Below, one piece after another: positions 57,701 through 64,000 of a stretch of 64,000 nt of DNA (position 1 is its first letter; each line of letters begins with the position of its first letter). The notes beneath the pieces were generated by a model, which saw only the letters and a list, made by a program, of their open reading frames with translations, searched no databases and was not told the origin of the DNA. Origin of the DNA: Lingula anatina (taxonomy: Eukaryota > Brachiopoda > Lingulata > Lingulida > Lingulidae); the NCBI RefSeq assembly GCF_001039355.2, contig NW_019773970.1, positions 317,965 through 381,964 of the forward strand, written 5' to 3'. The translations under genes and the position numbers were made by a program.

Positions 57701-58924
57701 AAGTAGGCCAGCAATGAAAACAAAGAGCATGAAAATGTAATAATGACTTTAATATTATTTTCTCTACCTATATTAGATAGATAAGGCGCTCAACGTCATA
57801 TTAGGTTAGGCCTATGCCCCTCTGATCAGAATCTCATTTTAAAGGCAAAAATATAGTTTTTTGCCAAAATAACAAATCAGGACTGAGCATTGATGTTTTC
57901 CTTTAAATAACCAGTACATCAGAACCTTTTCAACCATGACTAGTGAGATCGTTATTTCATTTTATAGTTATTTTATTTTCATTTCAGATAATCACCATTT
58001 AATCTTATTCCTTTATTTCTGTTTACGTATCATCATTCTCATGTTGTTGTTATCATGATTTTATCATTATTATTATTATTTGTAAATCACAACATAATGG
58101 TGACAATTATAATCCGTACACTAAAGAGGTCATTCAGTGTACAGCGTAACACGGGCGATTTCAAATCTTCACTCTCATTGGTTATTGAAAAACGGGACTC
58201 CCCCTTATGTGTTAACAAAACATGTATTCCAGTCAATATAAATGACGTCGAGGAGATATTGTGTTTGAACTTTGGTTTGACGTCGAAGTTTTACGCTTAG
58301 CGACTGCTATTGTATGAATTATATGACTCATTTGTGCATTGTCCTTTATAACTTTGGTCGACCTTCCTCATCATCAAGTATCTCAATCAGACACTTTTCT
58401 TCCCTATCTTTTTCAAAAAATTGAATACAGTCCTTTTAATTTATATCATTTTTAATTAATTCAGACACCCGTGCGAAGTGAACTTTAAGGGACGTTATTT
58501 AAACCAATAAATGACCCACCACTGAGAATAAAAGAAACAGGGGAGCACTAAACATATGCACGAGTGAAAGTGTCCGTGTAGTCTATCTAAAGGAAAATAT
58601 AAATGACATGTACATACAATCATTCTATGATACAATCAATATATGTGCCCTTTCTGTATGAGCATATGCAGCCCTGCAAATTATAGCAAGTCGGGAGTGG
58701 TAGGTATAAAGCTTTCTACCTGGTATGTTTCTTTCTCTTCCCTTTTAGTTTATACATATCACCTTTTTGCAGATTTGAGTCAATTGAAAAAAGTTCGTCA
58801 CTCGTTCAGTGCTTAGCAAAATCTTATTGATGGTATTCCGGAATGGAGAGCAATACTTACGTTCGCCAGCAATCGATTTACTCCAAGCCACCAACATCAC
58901 ACACACGGCAAAGTGTCTGTTCAT
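54770..58924 (-). CDS. Gene B: D10C-mucin-transmembrane protein with tyrosine-rich tail
   Basis: Six exons join in phase: 58861-58924, 57317-57526, 56928-57104, 56605-56670, 55220-55592 and 54770-55019, giving 379 residues. Layout: signal peptide (MNRHFAVCVMLVAWSKSIAG); ten-cysteine D10C module (about 22-151) over two exons with the 210- and 177-bp lengths also found in genes A and C; a short linker exon with one cysteine pair (TEVNCPLGEYSNNGFTPGC); a Ser/Thr/Pro stalk; a transmembrane helix (about 268-291, NIVVPVVVCPLIVIATIVIL); and an 83-residue cytoplasmic tail with NDYVIN, IQYAND, IYEPYEKE and NIYTKL. A Y-x-N motif (QYAND) and Y-x-x-L motif (IYTKL) suggest Grb2-type and sorting or SH2-type docking. 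An NYT sequon sits in the D10C module. A surface receptor role is inferred from layout. Confidence 0.8.
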
Positions 58925-60911
58925 CTTTTCCGACTTATTTCTTCGCTGACACCGTTATTTCTGAGCACTAACATGCTGCTAAAAATATACTTTTAGACAA
59001 GGAAGTTTTCCTGATTGCAAACACCTTAAAGAAATCGCTTTAGGGCTCAACATTCGATCGTGCATGCATTGTAAATACAGTTCATTGTTCATGTGCATTT
59101 ATGGAAGGGGCCTTTGTTCAGGACCCATGACAAAATTTCCCACTGCAAAAAAACATTCGTACATTGTAAACAACTAACAAAGAGCCTACGCAAACATAAA
59201 AATAGGTAGTTGGACAGGTGAATAAAAGCGGACGTGGTGGGTATTTCACTGGAAATCAAGCACAAAAATACTTCGTGGAAAATTATAATAAAAACTTCCT
59301 CATTCCTCCCCCCCCCCCCCCACACACACACATACTCTCTCTCTCCAAATGGTAAACGGCAATTTTAAGCAACAAAAATATTTCTGCCTAAATGAACAAT
59401 AAATAAATAATAAAATGGTTTTGAACAATATCTTATTACTTCTTTTCAAGGTAGCTTTTAAAACATACAAAAATATAGGTGATTAATTGCAACTTGCAAA
59501 TATGAACGAGCATGTACTGACAAAAAGGCACAGTTTGACAGGTATATATACAAAATAACCCTATACTACAATACAATAACATTAGACTACAATAAAACCA
59601 CATAGACATGGTATGTGAAACATTTCGTTCGCGCACAATTAATTTTCCCATTAAGGAATACTGACTGGATGCGGCACAATTCATTTGAGCTGTGACCTTT
59701 TCTCAAAGGTTTTCTGAATAACTGCGGCCATCGCACTGACAGAGAGTTGCCTTAACTGTACATATCATGAGAATTATGAATTTTTCTTTGTTACTACGAA
59801 CATTACATAGTGGGTATGATTTCAAACAGTTCATCATAATGTGGGCACGCTACAGGGAATGAATTTCATGTTCTACTACTTGGAGATGGCACATTGTACA
59901 CAGTCTGCTTGATCCCGTGCGCTTGAGTGTGTAATGTCGGTCAGTTTATACTGTATATTTGAAAGTTAAGTGAATTTGCCAGTGTACCCATTTATTTATA
60001 CCATTTAAATCATCAAGGTAGATTTTATCTTTCTTTTTTTTTTTACTAGTTTTGATATGTCTCCTTATATATAAACATCACATGGGATACATGTATATAC
60101 GAATAAAGTTATAGAAAATGCCTCAACTAGCACGCTAAGGGCTTGTGTACTTATAACACACGCATATGTGTACATCTTGCTAGTTCAATAAAGAGCCTAG
60201 TGCAAAATTATTTTTAATACTACATAAATACAAATAAGTGTCTTCAAAAAGATACTTCCAGCGTGTCCATTTTTCTTTTCAAATTTTTCTGAGTCCATTT
60301 TTTAAGAGATATTTTTTCTGCCAGAAACTTTTCTTTCAAGAACAAATGTAAAGAAATTTATATTTGTTGCTTCGGCTCTTTTAGATTTACAATATAGGTA
60401 AAATTTCATTACATATTTAATGAAATTATATAAATTATTCAAAACCAAATATACGTTTTGCATGTCAAATGATACCTCATTACTTATCTTTTTTCAAAGA
60501 TAATTGTTCGAACTTTTCCTTTCCTTTTTATAAATTTCTTATTAAATTTAGTCTTGTATTGGCAATACAGTTAAAACTAAACTTAACAATGAAGTCTACC
60601 AAAAAAAAAACCCAGACACATTTGCAGTAAATGAAGACATCTTTAGAATTAATTCAACGATCACTTCGTAAATAACAGACTTGAAAATGTCCATAATACT
60701 TACATCGCATAGAAGTATCAATAACCTGAATTTCTAAGAATATAAAATATTCTATTTACATAAAGTAAGCCGGGTACGCTAATCATTTCAATTTCATCCT
60801 TAATGAAAATGTGATACATATTGAGAAGAAAAACATTTTCACAAAAGTCATTTTGAGTGTTTAGAACCAAAATGTTACATTTACATCGTCAAAAATACCA
60901 CTAAAAATGGA
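58925..60911. other. Intergenic interval between genes B and C
   Basis: Contains C-run and CA/TC microsatellites near 59310-59345 and otherwise A+T-rich sequence. No supported exon was found. Confidence 0.4.
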
Positions 60912-63910
60912 CTAAACTCTATTGCAATCTACTAAATCAGCTGGTATTTCGTCATATAGTGACTCCGTGTTATTTTGGTGTGTCCCCTGGAAAGTCTGAC
61001 CAATGCCCATATAGCGACCACGTGGCATCGATGTCCTGAACCCCTGTTGTCCAGCTGCTGACATTTCTAAAAGACTTTCATAGTGATGCTCCCCTTGAAC
61101 TTCCCCATTGACGACACTGTGTCGTTGGTTTTGAAGGGTTCTGAAGTAATCTGGAGGTTCCTCGTATCCTAAAGATGCTGCTGTCTGGCGACCATGTGGC
61201 TGAATTTGGAAGTCTGGCTCGTCGTAAAAAGTGACTCGTTGTTGATAGTCGTCGACTCCTCGGTTTTTATCAAGATGTTCATACTCATTTACAGGCTCGA
61301 CACTGAAAAACAGAAAAGTTGGAGTGTATCGCTCTATTTAACTCTTTATTTATTAAACGCATTACTTGTGATTGTATGATTTGTACTTATGAAATAGAGC
61401 TCAAATGAGAAACAGAATATAAGAAACGGTAGAGAATCAATTCAAAAACTCTTAGATCGCTTTAAACCTAATAAAGAGCACACCGATAGCCAGTTAAATG
61501 TAACTTTTACCTTTTCTTTTTGACATCTATCCGCCTGCGAAGATAACATATAATAAGAACAACACCAACTAAGGGGATAGCCACTCCAATGACAATGCCG
61601 ATGACAAACCGCGTGTTCACCGTTGTTTCCTCGATGTCAGGTCCCAGAGAAGTCTTAGATGTAGAGACAGGTGATGAAGTGGTTGGAAGAGAGTTAGAGG
61701 AAGTAGATAAAGTTCCGGATTGGGTTGAAGAGGCGGTAGATGATATTGTATGATGAGAGGTAGGGGTAGTTGAAAGGTAGTTTAAAGTTGCAGGAAGAGA
61801 TGTAGAGGTCGTGGTTGAAGTTGTAGAATGAGAAAAAGATGTAGTTGGTGAAGTTATAGGAGAGGGTTTAGAGGTGCTATGTATAGTTGTAGGGCCAGTT
61901 ATAGAGGTGGTAGGTGAAGTTGTAGAGTGAAATGTAGAGGTGGTAGGTGAAGTTGTAGGATAAGATGTAGAAGTGGTAGGTGAAGTTATAGGATGAGATG
62001 AAGAGGTGATAGGTGAAGTTGTAGGAAGAGATTTAGAGATGGTAGGGGAAGTTGTAGAGTGAGATGTAGAGGTGGTAGATAAAGTTGTAGGATGAGATGT
62101 GATGGTAGTAGGTAAAGTTGTAGGATGAGATGTGATGGTAGTAGGTAAAGTTGTAGGATGAGATGTGATGGTAGTAGGTAAAGTTGTAGGATGAGTTGTG
62201 ATGGTAGTAGGTAAAGTTGTAGGATGAGTTGTGATGGTAGTAGGTAAAGTTGTAGGATGAGATGTGATGGTAGTAGGTAAAGTTGTAGGGTGAGATGTGA
62301 TGGTAGTAGATAAAGTTGTAGGATGAGATGTGGAGGCGGTAGGTGAATTTGTAGGGTGGGATGCAGAAGCGGTAGGGGAATTTGCTGGTGTTGCAGATCG
62401 AGATGTAGAGGAAAATGAAGTCGTATGCTGAGAGATGGAAGTGCTAGATGTTGATATAATAGGTGAAGTTGTCTGTAGGTCAGAAGAGCTATTAGCGGTT
62501 GTTATCGCTGGAGAAGAAGATGAAGATATTGAGTCGCAGTCAGGAGTAAATTTTCCGGTTTGTCCAGAGCAGGGCACCTCAGTACCTAAAGACAAATAAA
62601 TATTAGTGTTATGTAGGGACAAAACAAGGAAAACTGATTTTAACATAAAGGTGAAAGGTAAACCACTTCATTGATTTTACTGTATTTCTTTTAAAAGTAT
62701 AACGGTTAATATACATGTGCCAATGGGACAACTTTTTACCAATCAAGTTGCGGCCTTCCTAGCAAGCATATTATGAAGATAGGGGAGACCGGGGCTAGCT
62801 GGACCCCGGGGTAAGTTGACCCCCCATCAAGTCTCTTTAATAAAGTTACTTTAAGATGCTAAATTATTTCATTTGGACTCACTGCCGACGCTTTCTTAGC
62901 ACTATTGGATACGGTCACTTTACAAAATGATGTGATCAATTCTTTTACCCCATAGTTACTTTGTCATAAATTGATGGGGGGCCAACTGGTCCAATTAGCC
63001 CCGGTCTCCCCTACTTTTCTAAATCAACAAAAGAAATTATTAAATCCCGTTTTATAAGAATTCTGTTTGCATCATTTAGCCTGTACTCACCAACACAGTA
63101 AGCTTGCGAGCACCCATCCGTGGCTACCAAGTAATACACGTTGAATTCGTCATTGCAGTTCTTCACTTTTATGTTGTAAGTTTTATAACAGCACGGATCT
63201 TCGATTGTAAACAAATTATAAACACAAGCTATGGCGTCTATTTCTTGGTTTTTGGTCGGAAGGTTTCCTACAGAACAAAATGTTTTGAAAATGGTATTAT
63301 AAACACAAGTTTGGGTGTGATTAAATCATTTGTACGTTAGCAGGGGTACTGGAAAGAAGACAGTTAAACCTTTATCTTCTCAAACAACGGCAATTAAAAG
63401 AGGAAATGTAATGTAGGAAGAAAAGTCTTTTTAAACGTATGGGACTTTTAACGAGTTTAAAAAAAATTGTTTCGCTTCCCTCTCTGATAACAAATAAGCG
63501 GTCTTGTAACCTGTTTCAGAAAAGCTTAGGTCCATGACTTTAAGTGAAAAATGTCAACAAATATAAACAGTGTAAACAGTCACGTTTCTAACAGAAATTA
63601 TAAGAGGTTCAGATACATGCATCATATTATTTTGATTTGGAAATGAAATATTGAGTTGATATTTTCAAACAAATTGCGGATGCAGTGTGGATTTGAATAC
63701 CTTTCATCCAAATTGGCCATGTCGTTCCACAGTGGTTTGGCGGCACACAAGAAGTGGGAATGTCGTTGCCAGCCGTACTGTTAAATCTATACCAGCCGTC
63801 ATCTATGTACCGATCACAAATTGCGGCCTCTTCACTTGCCTTGGTGTGGTTGACACTTCTCCTCCATTCTCCGTTACGAACTTTATGATTTTGCGGATCA
63901 CACGGGTCGG
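60912..63910 (-). CDS. Gene C: D10C-mucin-transmembrane protein, 5' end outside the window
   Basis: Exons in the window: 63701-63910, 63091-63267, 61511-62585 and 60912-61302, joined in phase. The first two encode the ten-cysteine D10C module (GEWRRSVNHTK, CDRYIDDGWYRFNSTAG, CVPPNHCGTTWPIWMKG, then ACVYNLF, CCYKTYNIKVKNC, DGCSQAYC). The third fuses the linker (TEVPCSGQTGKFTPDC) with a long Ser/Thr/Pro stalk and a transmembrane helix (FVIGIVIGVAIPLVGVVLII) followed by CYLRRRIDVKKKR. The stalk has a tandem 11-residue unit HPTTLPTTITS. The tail of about 130 residues has many tyrosine motifs: NEYEHL, FYDEP, GYEEPPDYF, HYESLLEM and SLYDEIP. No frame breaks. The signal peptide exon must lie right of base 64000. 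A heavily O-glycosylated, signalling-capable surface receptor is the likely reading. Confidence 0.8.
62098..62340. repeat. Coding minisatellite: 33-bp units in the gene C mucin stalk
   Basis: A 33-bp unit (plus-strand phrase GATGGTAGTAGGTAAAGTTG) repeats about seven to eight times, encoding HPTTLPTTITS on the minus strand, with more diverged copies on both sides. The unit length keeps the frame, so copy-number change would alter stalk length without breaking the protein. Confidence 0.9.
62782..63011. mobile_element. 230-bp MITE with TA duplications
   Basis: It starts GGGGAGACCGGGGCTAGCTG and ends with the complement of GGGGAGACCGGGGCTAATTG; a second matched block (GACCCCCCATCAA and its complement) follows inside. 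TA flanks both sides. The TA duplication fits a Tc1/mariner-like or related non-autonomous element. It lies in the gene C intron between the D10C and stalk exons. Confidence 0.8.
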
Positions 63911-63968
63911 CTACAATAAACGGTATGCAGAATAATACGTCACCACTTCCATCCTAAATACGTTATGA

Positions 63969-63989
63969 TATATATATATATATATATAG
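63969..63989. repeat. (TA)n microsatellite
   Basis: Short TA run near the right edge of the window, in a gene C intron. Confidence 0.9.
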
Positions 63990-64000
63990 ATAAAAGTACG

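Overview
This is eukaryotic nuclear DNA. It is A+T-rich with long non-coding stretches, GT-AG introns, small exons, many microsatellites and short non-autonomous transposons. The gene content points to an animal, most likely an invertebrate deuterostome (echinoderm, hemichordate or cephalochordate). The phylum is an inference; no rRNA, tRNA or mitochondrial marker was seen to fix it. One ambiguous base (n) sits at 40910.

Layout from left to right. 1-14600: 5' part of a minus-strand caldesmon/LSP1-like gene, with a likely non-coding first exon and promoter near 14.5-14.6 kb. 16.6-23.9 kb: a complete 14-exon RUVBL2 (Reptin) gene, minus strand. 25.5-26.7 kb: a two-exon MGAT4-family glycosyltransferase relative without the catalytic acidic motif, minus. 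28.3-29.9 kb: a small unrecognised gene whose product starts with an acylation-type MGC sequence, minus. 30.9-33.3 kb: complete CNRIP1, minus. 36.3-38.6 kb: complete MGAT4-like N-acetylglucosaminyltransferase with an intact acidic motif, minus. 40.3-41.6 kb: a large inverted repeat around a promoter-like segment. 42.7-48.7 kb: complete 14-exon RFWD3, the only clear plus-strand gene.

49.8-64.0 kb, minus strand: a tandem family of three genes built on a ten-cysteine uromodulin/GP2-type module (D8C/D10C) split over two exons. Gene A (50.2-53.5 kb) is a secreted PAN-D10C form that ends early. Gene B (54.8-58.9 kb) is D10C-mucin stalk-transmembrane-tyrosine-rich tail. Gene C (60.9-63.9 kb, 5' end outside the window) has the same plan with a long Thr/Pro/Ser repeat and a tail rich in phosphotyrosine-like motifs. 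The exons show mosaic relatedness, which suggests exon-level conversion.

Mobile and repeat content: a 975-bp and a 249-bp MITE with 3-bp TWA duplications, a 230-bp MITE with TA duplications, twin 168-bp elements with 5-bp duplications, two copies of a longer dispersed repeat, two small hairpins flanked by direct repeats, a 4 x 63-bp tandem array and several microsatellites. The housekeeping genes (RUVBL2, RFWD3, CNRIP1) do not form one pathway. The most interesting part is the D10C receptor cluster at the right-hand end.

Exon borders were read by hand from splice sites and reading-frame phase. Within each confident gene every phase joins correctly.
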